Part shown: piece by piece, positions 36,874 through 48,069 of the stretch
How the letters are laid out: each line of letters begins with the position of its first letter
How positions within the stretch are numbered: position 1 is the stretch's first letter
Origin: Ascaris suum
Lineage: Eukaryota > Nematoda > Chromadorea > Rhabditida > Ascarididae
NCBI GenBank assembly: GCA_013433145.1
Contig: CM024187.1
Location: 9,327,326 to 9,391,325, forward strand
Length of the DNA: 64,000 nucleotides
Direction: 5' to 3'
The notes under the pieces: generated by a model
Database searches by the model: none
The model's input: only the letters and a program-made list of their open reading frames with translations
What the model was told of the DNA's origin: nothing
Position numbers and translations under genes: made by a program

Positions 36874-36894
36874 CCCCCCACCCCCCCCCCCCCC
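36874..36894. repeat. Poly-C tract, C6-A-C14
   Basis: Six C, one A, then fourteen C on the plus strand in non-coding DNA. Confidence 0.9.
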
Positions 36895-38033
36895 GCTCAA
36901 TGTGAGCATGAAAGATAGCTTGGTGACCCGGGAAATAGTAATTCTATGCTAAGTGGGCCCATTTAAATCACCGCTGCATTCAGAAGCCGAGGCATAACGT
37001 TAATCCAAACGCCGATGGCTGGAAATGGCATGCGATTAGGAAAGCTGTTGGAAACGTCGTAAATGAAACATCTTTTTCGTCAGTTTTCACAACGCGCTCT
37101 CAGAAAACTTATTCCGTAGCAAATTGCGAGCCAACGAGAGCAAAACAACAGCATAAATTGATGAAAGGAAAAAAACAAACGGAAACAAATCACACTTAAG
37201 ATGCCGAAAAAAATAAACAAACGGCGAGTTAAAGGAACGCTCTACTTTTCAGTACGGACAAGTGAATCACATCGCAACTGCAAAGGAGGAGTATTACAAA
37301 ACTGAGCAACCTTTTACTTTATGACACCGCAATAGAAGTCAAAATGTTGGCGTATCGAACGAAACTCATGTACACTCGTCCCCTATAAGTAAACGTTTAG
37401 ACGAAGTAATGGACTGAGAGCGGCTCACGACAGAAAAAAAAAACGGCAGTTGACAAACCCGACTCGCCTACTCTACCGAACAATACGACTCAACACAGTC
37501 AAGACAGTAATAAGTATACAAATTCCGCCAATAAGGAATTACGCAATGAAGATCGTCGCAATTTCGCAATATGATGCCAAGCGCAACTTTGCACGTTTGT
37601 ATCCCTGACCGCATTCAAACGCTCTGCGACCTTTGATAACGTCGTCATTTCTGCGTGAGCTTCCGTCCGTTCTACGAGTACCCATTTCCTCCATTTTAGT
37701 CCCGTGACAACCCTCCCTCCGTTTCCGGGGACGGAAGGAGAATAATTCCGCCTTGCGAGAATTTCGACTCAAACCACGGAATTCATCTCGGGCATGAACG
37801 GAAAAGGAGAACTCTAATTCACAATACACGGCTTTTTCGGGAACATCCTGAACTTCTCAATTTGGACGCTAACAGGCACACTATGAGCCGGATGCAACAC
37901 ATTACGACATAGTGGCAGCATTTCGGACTAACCTAAAAATGCGAAACGCGATATTCTGCTTGGTCAGCGAAATACGTTTCGTCCTACAACAAATGTCATG
38001 AGCATCTGGCGCTAGTTGCCGCGGTTTTCGCTA
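36895..38033. other. No firmly supported gene
   Basis: A minus-strand ORF at 37539-37829 contains an ATG in good context at 37692-37694, followed by MEEMGTRRTDGSSRRNDDVI. It has sensible codons and possible donors, so it could be a first coding exon of a minus-strand gene. There is no partner exon or motif, so it is not called as a gene. Confidence 0.25.
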
Positions 38034-39116
38034 GGCTACCGCCAATGTGCTCGCGCAGTGACCGCTGTCAATTACTCAGTTTTTGATGGAGCACGAATCA
38101 CAACCGTTCCGCAACCTTGTAAGGTGACCAGTCGGCCACAGATCAAGGGGAAGTCATATGGGCAGATCAAACACTGCCCAATATGTATCGTAAGGCTAGC
38201 CTGAGGCAGAAGCTGGAGGACATGTGGAAGCGCGTGAGGAGATCCGCGGCAGCGTGGATTTCGCTAGGTGCGACTACTGGGTCGGCCGACGATCGAAGCC
38301 ATCCTTATGAACATGCCCCTACATGTTTCCCACCTTACTGCATAGATATGATAAACTGTCCGCCCCCTTATACCAGTGTCGTCCCACGTTTACTCGACAG
38401 CATATCGACGGCTGCTGCAGATCCTCAAGGGGACCTGGATGACTAGATGAGCCCAAGAAAGACAGCCCTTACAACTTACCTATATGTCTGATTAGCACCT
38501 GCAGCGTTTATTGAAAACTACATTGAAAGGACGACTTTTCCACTTGACTGACTCAGTGGGAAATTTTCTGGCAGAGCTGTGCAACATCGTGGAAGGACCG
38601 TTCCGGAAATATTCTGGAGGACAGCAGAAACGCCAACAGCGATGTTTGCCGTTTTGCACACAGCAGTACGAACCGCGTTCGAGTCGTACTGTGCGATGAC
38701 CGTGACCGGATGAATCGAACATTAGAATTCTGAACGTTTTAGCACAATGTCTGCTCCGATGCAAAGGAAGATCCTCAACATCAGCGTTCAGTGGCCAATG
38801 CGCGGAATATGTGAAACAACAGCGAAGCAAGGATCGAACACCAAATGTTGTGCACCAACGATAACAAGTTTGGCATTTTAGTTCGCATCTTACGATGATA
38901 ATATTATCTAAGTTCGCCGACATATTCTGCTCACAGTTTCATCGTTTTGTAATAGACCAAGTCAAAGATCTCATCTTCCGTGTTCCGAAATGTGACAGCG
39001 TAGCATGTTGCTGCATTTCTTTTGAAAACAGCGACAACGTCAGAGCTACCGTAGTATTCAAATACAAGCGCGAACGTCTCACAATGAAAATCATTACGCG
39101 GGATGAAATAAAATAA
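38034..39116 (+). CDS. Coding-like orphan block with broken frames
   Basis: After TTCGCTAG the plus strand reads YRQCARAVTAVNYSVFDGAR and ITTVPQPCK. At AAGG (38121-38124) the frame changes to GDQSATDQGEVIWADQTLPN, then LRQKLEDMWKRVRRSAAAWI and CPPPYTSVVPRLLDS, with TAG at 38443-38445. Further coding-like pieces follow: ILEDSRNANSDVCRFAHSS and RVVLCDDRDRMNRTLEF, then NVLAQCLLRCKGRSSTSAFS in another frame, and VKDLIFRVPKCDSV to KIITRDEIK ending at a stop (39114-39116). Two of the joins are repaired by one extra base. Either an intron-poor gene with sequence errors, a decayed gene, or a retrocopy. A PPPY motif is present; no family recognised. The minus-strand 143-codon ORF at 38492-38923 overlaps and is taken as a shadow. 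Confidence 0.35.
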
Positions 39117-39249
39117 TAGACATCACCTGATTCGATTCCGCTTCAACTACACAACTTATTGTGAGGATATTACTCTTGATATCTCCTGCACAAGGCAGAC
39201 CGTGTTCACCCAAGAACCGGAAACAAAGGAGGTAAACAGAAAGAGCTGT

Positions 39250-40007
39250 CAACTGCTTCTATTTATCACTGGTAAATTTAACGTACTAAAATGGTAGTGA
39301 TTTATTTCATCTATGAAGTAGCGCTTATGCATGCTGAACTTGTGCTACAAAGGAATTTGCACTTTTACCTTTTTTTTCCATATTTACGGGAACTACATAA
39401 CGACCCAAAGTTTAGTGTTAGAAAATCCTACACTTTCATTGACATGATTCTGTCAGTGAACTGAAAGATTCCATAATCAGCGCTAGGATTTTGCGAACTA
39501 GCATTTCACACTGTAAAAAAACTTCCAGCACCATCAGAAAACTGCACCCGGATCTTCGAGAACGAGTCAAGAGCAGCATTTTTTACTACGCCAACCACAT
39601 GGACACAGTCTGTTCATATCCAATCTCCAGTGCCTAATCAATATTCCAAAAAATTATATACTTCCTCTAAATGCGCACTATCTAAACCTATAATCTTACG
39701 GCAAAACAAATCTGTGAACTGTGGCACGCAGAGATTTCCAATTACTTTCAGTATGTCAAATAGTTGTGTCATGATGTAACCGTTAAGAGCCAGAAACTTC
39801 CATGACCTTAGAGCTCAAAATCTCGCAATTTAGAAAAAAATCTGGAAATACCTCCGAACTTCGAGAAGTCCAAAATTTTTACAGACCTCAAAAAGTGCAA
39901 ATTCCTTTGTAGCACAAGTTCAGCATGCATAAGCGCTACTTCATAGATGAAATAAATCACTACCATTTTAGTACGTTAAATTTACCAGTGATAAATAAAA
40001 GCAGTTG
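39250..40007. mobile_element. Foldback/MITE-like element with 117-bp terminal inverted repeats
   Basis: Left arm 39250-39366 starts CAACTGCTTCTATTTATCAC. Right arm 39891-40007 is its reverse complement with a single mismatch (C versus T at arm position 10), that is 116 of 117 identical. The 524-bp interior has no ORF of note. The design fits a non-autonomous DNA transposon or foldback element. I see no clear target-site duplication beside the arms (gt / tc). The near-perfect arms imply recent insertion or gene-conversion-like maintenance. An RNA crossing it would form a long hairpin. Confidence 0.75.
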
Positions 40008-43000
40008 TCATTTCAGCTAGAAAATCCGTTATTTATTATACACAGTGAAATTCGACGAAAACGAAGAGACTACGGCGAGCAGAATAATAGCTTGTTATGT
40101 ATACCTACCACCAGTTGATCAGCGCAGGGAAGAACTAGTGTCCAGTAAATCTGCGCATTACTGGTAAGTGCTGGACTGGCGTTAGAAGTTCGTGTCTGCT
40201 GGCCGCAAACGCAGACTTGCCAGTGTTGACTTATTGCCGATTACAACTTTTCGCATATTCGCTTTTAAACTGCTCAAATGGTTGCAACACCAAACAAAAT
40301 TAAGAGCTGAGGGATACAACTGTAAGAATTATGTGTGTGATATTGCGTCGGTGCAGATAAACCAATGACTGTAAGCCGCAAATTAATGGTCACACTTTAA
40401 CTTCCACACAAACCAACACACTTAAAATTCAAATGGATGCTCAGCGGATCAGCGCTAAAGTCAATTCGTTTTTGTTGGATTCCCACTGGCTCTGAGAAAA
40501 ATTCGCCACATAAACCAATACATCCATCACGGTGAACGTCACTGAGTCCCACTGAAAAGACTGTGTACGATAAAGAGCACACAAATAAGGACGGAAAGAA
40601 GTGAAGTGAGACGAGCTGAACAAACGTATTCGACGTGCACAGACCGTTACGTAATCCAGTGGCCACTGCACGGAACACATTCAGAGTAGAATCAACAGCT
40701 AAGAAATCATGGAAGGCATATGCCGGCTTTTTAATCGTGGGCAGATATTTAGAAAAGAAAAATACGGCGAAAATGTCTGTGGTTTGCATTTACGAGCCAT
40801 AAATTCTAGCGCGGTTAGCGAGAAAATCCTTCACAGATGGAGAAAGCAGTACTGTACAGCGCTATCCTTCACAGTGCAGCGCATATTTCGTTCGCAAAGA
40901 TATCGAATACATAAAAAATAGTATGCAACATTTTCAGAGAATATTTGGATCGCAAAATCAAAACAATAATAATAATAATTTGCGGGGACGGAACAGAGCA
41001 CCATTATGGTGACTGCAGCCGCTTACCATGAAATAAAATGCAATCAACACTGCCGATGAAATATCACCATCATATGCTTTAGACATCATTCCAAGTTGGA
41101 TTCCAAGCCAACCGCTCACTGATAACGGCGTCCAAACGAAGAAAAAAAAGAGATACTATATAAGCATCTGTCCATCAGAAATATACGCCTGTCTAGGGCA
41201 CTAAAAGCATCAATCGTAAGACAAATAAACCATAACTAAAAATGGATCAATGAATTTGTTCCGTCCAGCAAAGTTTTTAGCTATCGTTGATGGTTAAGGA
41301 TGGTGTGAAATTACATAGAAAGGTCGTTCCATATTTATTAGTACGGAACAATGTTGAATCACTAATGGATCAAAAGATGATAGCTTCGAATTCTACTTGA
41401 GCACATAGGTGAACATCAAGCTAGGCAAATGTCTCCAAAGACGAATGGATAGCTCGTTACATAGTGTTCCAAGTGAACATTAACTACTACGCAAACAATC
41501 CGCGTAGGCTTTCAACGACGCATAGCTCCAGACGATAGCAGCGCAGTGCGATGAATATTCAGCGATCATCAATGGGATCCAGACCTTAGCGCCAGCATGG
41601 TCCGATAAAACAGGGAAACGGTTTTTTAAGAACGAAGGTCGTCATCGAACGGCGCGAAGCAGGCACCTGATGACGTCAAGAAAAGTTTATTATTGGGTGA
41701 GAAAAAATGGGCAGCGACTTCATTGCGGTAGCAATTTTAAAAATTCATAAACATATTATTTACCGCACCTGTAACATAGGACTGCGTGAGCACGCGGCTG
41801 CATCGATCATGCATGTCAGCATTTTGTTCACTCTCTTAGCCTTGAAGTGGGGAACTTTTGTATAAGTGGAAAGAAGGAAGGTCTTCTCTGCCAATTTTTT
41901 CGCACTCATTACTTTTAAAGATGAAATTCACAACACGGACCTCATTTCACAGTTTCGCTTTTTTTGAAATCTTTCAGAGTTGACTGTTAATCACATTCTG
42001 TAAACTTCCTGCTTGGAACTTATATGCCGCGAAAACGCGCAATGGAAACTACGTTTGTAAGAAATGTTCCCATATTCACGACTTGCATTTTCAACATGGT
42101 ACGACCGCACATTTACTAATCCGACGTTTCTCAAAACCATGTCAAAATTTGAAAAGATAAAATTTAAAAATAACTGTAATACATCCGAAATGAGGGCAAT
42201 ACTAACTGGATATTCAGCGCAAGAGAGACAACCGTATGAAATCAGGACGATCGAGTGGAGGATAACGTCGCATAATAAAGCGGTGATCTTCAGTTGGCAA
42301 TTCAGCCATGAGAATGCGCCCATCCCCATGCGATAAAAACGCGAACCCACTTACCTATCTATAATCATTCATCAATCACCTTAAGATTACAGCAGCGCTC
42401 TAATCACACGACAGCTGAGAAAAGCTAAGGCATTCCTCAATTCAAAATATAACGACTAAAATGCAACTTTTAACAAAAACAAAAAATAGAAAGCAAAAAT
42501 GACAGAGCTCTCAACTGTAGACTTCGACGATCATGCCTAGCGTATACACTCAAAGTGGCTAGCCGGTTTATGTTACTGAACTCGACTTCTCGACGATACT
42601 ACTCCAGATTTTCATTTTGAAATTCTCAGAAAACTGCAAACTAAGTGAGCAAAACCAGACTACTTTTTCCTAATCGAAGATCGAAAGCAGCACCCTTGAC
42701 GAACTTAGTCTAACAACACAAATGGGCCGTAATTGGCCGCTGATAACTAATTTAAAACAGCATGATAAAAACCCTTCGAAAGGCTGAGCGAATTCGCCAT
42801 AAAACTCTATTGGGGCTAAAAGATCACAATACTGCACTGTTCTCTAAGTTCTCTAGAAGCAGGCAAAACCGCAAACTTCGCAGTCCCCTTGTTTTAGATT
42901 TTCGTGCACGATGAACGACGCCACCGGTGTAGAAATCGTGAATTAATGCGAGTAATTCGACAGTGGCTTCACACGTTCACGGAACTAAAATCAGTCAGTG

Positions 43001-46000
43001 TGGAGCGCTTTAAAATAAGGGACGAGTGCCAACATCGATCGACACACAAAATTCACTCAAGTGTCGAAATGAAGCAAAAGAGAATGGAATATAGATGATA
43101 TGCCACTATTTATAGCTGAAATTCGCACGTCAGCCATGGTCGGAATAACAGCTCCAGCAGCATAGAGACCAAAGTCAAACAAACACATTTGACAGGTTGC
43201 TTAATACATCCTCTCCCATTGCCACTCCCCCAAATTCACAAGAAACCGCTTCGCGTCGAGAACAAAAAAGGAAGCCCCTCTTTAATTAAAGCAACTGGCT
43301 CGAGAAGCCTAAAAAGTTTCACCCGCAAATTCAATGCTCAATCGTATCATTACAAAATAATTCTAACTCAATAACGACCAAGAATCGAAGCTATTAGGCC
43401 TGTATGAAAACGATAATAAGGATAGACAAATCTCAGGTAACATTTAAGCCAACTCATCACAGCTTAGAGCTTACGAGCTTACGTTTCACGAACGGAAGTC
43501 ACATTAAAGGTGCTAGCAGAACGAATGCTAGTTAAATTAAGCACTGCAAAGCTAAACAGTCACAGCGTCACTTTAGCAAAAGGACGCCGTTGTCATATAT
43601 CCAGATGTAGTACTTGCGTTGCAAGCGAGTGTTTAACGAAGCTGATATGAGGATCGGTTTCTCGACAAGATGCAACCAAAGCAACAAATCAAAAAAAACC
43701 CCCCCACTCAAATATTCCAACATGCAGCACCTCTTAGCCTCAACTACTTATCGCAATATTTGCTCGCTCTTGTGGATATCGCAACTTGAAAAGTGCGATT
43801 AAACGTTACAACAGAGCAACAGATCTGGCTTAGCAGCAATGAGGATGCAAAATTACTTACCTTTTTCAGTTTTGAAACTTGAACGGCTGAGCAACCTAAC
43901 GGTATTGAAGTTTTAGGGGTCAGTAAGTGGTTTCAAGGGATGAAGAGGGGGCTGGGAGTGGGTGGATGAATTCTAGAGTGTGTCAAAAGGTAAAACAAAA
44001 AAGTGGAAAGAAGTGAACATGAAATAAAAATGCCGCTAAAATCCGGATCCGCACAAACACCAGATCAAGACAACCAACCTCTTACAAAATTGTCAGCGAT
44101 CTTGTTCCGCTGAGAGGAACAATGTAAGAAACCAATTACTCAAGAAGATAAAGCCAAGCCACATGTGCGCCTCGGTTTATCAAAGCGCTCAACCAAAAGA
44201 AGTGATCGTGAAATCCATCTACCTATGCACCCGCCACGTGCCAACGAGAACCGAACTCGTTCTGATGCAAGAGGCAAGCAGCACTGATACGTCGCTTATT
44301 GCACGCATCGGAAGAGACGGCACGCGGCCACCGTTCTCATCTCTCTCTGTGTGTGTGCATGTCTGCATAACGTTCGTGCAAACGCTAAATCACGTGCCGA
44401 TAAAACCAAAGTGCACAGTTGCCTGATGCAGAAACGACCACCATTACAGGTATGACATTGCAATACAGACCGCGACATGGCGCAAATGACCCGTTGCGAA
44501 AGAAATCAAAAACGCTAGGCACGACAACATCCTACTTTACTGGCAACAAACAATGCGAGCAAGTCAACTGCACCTTCTTAACAAAGTGAAGTCCCACGTA
44601 AGGAAACCGTCGGCGCTCTTCGCTCCTCTCCGAATCAACCTGCTCGTCCGCATTTGGCTGTTATGCGCAGCGCACACGGCTTACGAGCTGAGGAATGTGA
44701 TATCAGCGTAGAGATATCAGTGTTCTCGTCTGTAAACAATGTTTTGTACAAAATTTTTCGAACATTAAAAACGAGACTAAGAAACAGCCATAACGAAAGC
44801 CCTGATTAGAAAAGGGTGGCAAAGGCATGTGCATTAAACAAGCTCCTCGCACGCTTGTGGATATCAATACCTTCACAGGTTGAATGGACCAACACTGAAA
44901 CTCTGATTACCCAATCCTTCACGGCGGTCACAGCTTCAAACAGCCGAGAATGAAGACATAAAAACTGCCTAGGAAGTAATGTTAACGTCAATGTGATCTT
45001 ACACCCTCTAAACTTTCAAGCCTCGTGCCGCAGTTAGCCAGCTGCAATTTGCTACATCCCCCGATCCAAAAAAGTGTTGCCCGTGCATCATATATTTACA
45101 AAATTGCACTAGTTATTCCACTGCTCCGCTCAAAAGATCAAAATAGTGCCCCTCACTCGCGTAATCTTCGACGAAGTTGTGTAGTACTCCTATTTCAGAG
45201 AAGTGTCTTCAAAGATTATGCGAAAAGAAATTGTATCTCATGCGAAATAACATGCCCTCACGCTTACTGCGAAAGAATACAACAAAAAAGTATGATTAAG
45301 AATAGAATCAGCTCAAAGATAAAAAGTAAACCCGAGTAATATAAAAGCACCTTCGTCTTATCCGACGAAAGGCAAAAATTTCCTTCGACAATGCCCGGAC
45401 CTATCAGACTTTATAAAACGATTCAATGGAATAGGATAACTTTATAAAGACATTGCGGGGAATGGCATATTAAAACCACTGCTCTTGAACGCGCATATGA
45501 AGTGGTCCACTAAAAAATTTTTGCGCTTATCGGTATTACAATTCATTTTATTTCATCAACTCAAAGCATGACACAGAGGAATGTAGCTGAACGCAGGAAA
45601 CCTAGAAAAAGTTCCAACAATATTACTTTAGGAAAGGTGGCTTAGAAGCTTTTAAAAAGGAATGAACACGATTCGTACGGCATTACTAAGCATTACGATT
45701 ACTAAATAATGAACATTCCTATTTCTTTCGATGACAGTACATGAACCACATCTGACGATAGTACATGAATCTATATCTGAAATCTGAAGGACACTATACG
45801 ATAAACAACAGTGGCGCCCTCCACACAAACGCTAACATTACGTATGAGTGCACAAATTACACAAAATGGGGAATTAAGAACAAAGAGTGCTATTTAGGGC
45901 GTGGTATGCGTAAAAGAAAATAAGCGTACTCCGCCTAAACGACAATAACTCTGTACTGCGAAAGGTGAAAAGGTTAATCTTAACGGCCATTACGGATTAA

Positions 46001-46534
46001 AAACTTCGGCTCGCGTTTCAAGAATACTACAACCACAAAGAACTTCATATCACATTTCACCGAAGGAATGCTGACTGACATATCATTTTTGTGAGCGAGA
46101 ATCTCCTACAACGGCAGTCAAAATAGTGTTACTCTCGCAACGAGCGTCGAAATATAGTGCCAACAAAATATCACAAGGCATTTCTCAATAAACTTTCAAC
46201 ACTGCGTTCTGGGCGGAATAACATGTGACCAGGAGTGTGGCAATGCACATGGAGAGTAGTCGGAAAGGACGGAACAGCGGGTGGGAGAGGAACGAGGAAT
46301 CAGCGGCCGCCTTTACGCCTCCAACTGCTTTCTATGTTTTCAAGCATACTATATTCCGCATATTCATGCAGATTTCTTCTCACTACATAGTGCAGGAAAA
46401 CTTGAAGCTCCAATCCGAATTTTCATAAAATTGAGCTGGAGATGAAGTACGCAACAATGAAAGTTTTAAGCGATGGGATCTTGCCTAAAGGCAATGCGCT
46501 GTGCGGAGATGACCTTAGTTGAGGAAGCTGCAAA
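40008..46534. other. No supported gene
   Basis: A-rich plus strand. The block 41991-42350 is open on both strands (119 codons minus, 90 plus) without motifs; neither is called. A short imperfect duplication with the core cagtacatgaa / tagtacatgaa is near 45733-45780. C7 follows A8 at about 43691-43705. Confidence 0.4.
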
Positions 46535-46837
46535 TTACCAGAGCAGCGATCCGACAAAACGCGCCTGACTGCCAACTCGGTGTGACAAGTGGCACCCGTG
46601 CGGAAGCAATTTGGCTGAGAAGAGAGGGACTGTGAGATAAAAGCTGATGCAAGAAAAGCGACATTCCAGCACAGAAGCAACTGCTATTATTAAAGCAAAC
46701 CAACTGTCTACCAAGGAGACCCCCCCCCCCCCATCTTGTGGACGAATCTGCCAGGGTAACGGCGGTTCCTTGGCAATGAATGATCTGTTTGCCCGGCGTT
46801 GAAGGAACTCGATGAACCGTTCCACGTCGGGAAACAT
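46535..46837 (-). CDS. Possible exon with start codon, running into a G13 tract
   Basis: An ATG at 46835-46837 begins MFPDVERFIEFLQRRANRSF, followed by IAKEPPLPWQIRPQD, convincing codons for 35 residues. The frame then enters thirteen G (46720-46732 on plus, C13) giving a glycine run, and continues open to 46535 with hydrophobic residues. The useful coding part is 46733-46837. A donor-like gtctcc follows the G tract, and a possible next exon follows TTTGCAG near 46531 (LPQLRSSPHSALPLGK). Phase was not proven. No family recognised. Confidence 0.3.
   Translation of the reverse strand: MFPDVERFIEFLQRRANRSFIAKEPPLPWQIRPQDGGGGVSLVDSWFALIIAVASVLECRFSCISFYLTVPLFSAKLLPHGCHLSHRVGSQARFVGSLLW
46720..46732. 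repeat. Poly-C tract, C13
   Basis: Thirteen C on the plus strand directly after the candidate minus-strand exon at 46733-46837. Confidence 0.9.
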
Positions 46838-47978
46838 GGTATTCGCGGCACATCACATCGACATATAAGGATTAACGATGCAAGTGGAAGCAACTTTTGC
46901 ACATTGACAACACTCACATTTGTGCCGAAATTGAATAAAACATACACCTCTAATAAGTCTCCCACAAACGATAACTGCAAAAGTGGGCAAATGCGCAACA
47001 ACGGCTCCTCCCATATTATTTCAGTATTTTCTTCGCCATCAGTATACTCGCTAAAATGAATGATCTGCTGCTTTCGTCATTCTTTCCAACTGCGAATGAT
47101 GAGTGAGTAATAGCGTTCACTATACGTAACTGCTTAGAGAAAATAAAAAGACGACTCTGAGTACTCCGTCAAGACTGAATTTTCGGAGTGGAAAACACAG
47201 ACTCCAAAGATGTGCTTGCTGTTTGCAGAAGAGAAACGCTTGTTTACTTTGAATCGAACAATGAATGCAATTAGAGTTCCACTCAGCTATGTGTAGATTC
47301 GTGAATAATCACAAACTGCTTCAGCATTTTAAATGAAAACACATAATTCCTTTGCTTCTTTTCGCACTTTTATTTTAAAGCGAACCGACACTTCAAAAGA
47401 ATGACGATTGGCTCCAGCACTATGCATCAAAAACGTTTAGCAGTAACCGTATGGAGTTATCGTTCCACAAATCAAACATTCCACTGCCTATTTACAATAA
47501 CAAAAACCGACTCAGTGATGCTGTATTAACACGGCGATCTTAGTGAGATCTAATAACACGTCACCTAGCGAGCGGGCCTTCCAGTTTACTTCGCACTGCC
47601 TATAATCCAGCAAAAAAAAAAAGCTTCATATGGTATTTGCCATCCCAAATAGTGTCTTAGTAACGCCATTAAGACAAAAAATATTTAAATAATACGACTT
47701 TAAGGACAATCTGAGGAAACCCGACGCGTTCAAAATTGAAAACATTCAGCAAAGGGTTCGAAAACAAATGCCACAAGTAATGCCACTCATATCACTTTTC
47801 ACAGTGCTGACACTGTTTTGCATTCATACACGATGGGACTGCAAAACAATCGAAAAACCACTTCTCTTTCAACAGTGGTTCTTCATGCACGCAGTGCAAC
47901 TACTTGCCCACAAGTTTTTAGAAATGATGAAAACCTTGGAGCGGCTTCAATGCAATTTTCAAAAGCGAATGACTTACG

Positions 47979-48008
<30 letters not shown>
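47979..48008. repeat. Poly-C/poly-A tract, C20-A10
   Basis: Twenty C followed by ten A on the plus strand, the longest homopolymer pair in the window; a C9 run follows at 48061-48069 inside a pyrimidine-rich stretch. The plus-strand ORFs crossing it (47768-48271 and 47818-48213) are artefacts of the low-complexity DNA. Confidence 0.9.
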
Positions 48009-48009
<1 letters not shown>

Positions 48010-48069
48010 TCACGCTGGTTCAGTCTCAACGCCACGTCCACCTACCATCTCCCACCCCCTCCCCCCCCC

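Noticed and set aside
37539..37829. Minus-strand ORF with MEEMGTRRTDGSSRRNDDVI
   Set aside because: Possible first exon, but no partner exon in phase could be shown without crossing another same-strand gene.
38492..38923. Minus-strand ORF of 143 codons, Cys-rich
   Set aside because: Overlaps the plus-strand coding-like block; no known Cys pattern, taken as a shadow, though not excluded.
41991..42350. ORFs open on both strands (119 and 90 codons)
   Set aside because: Neither has a motif or splice context; cannot choose between them and chance explains both.
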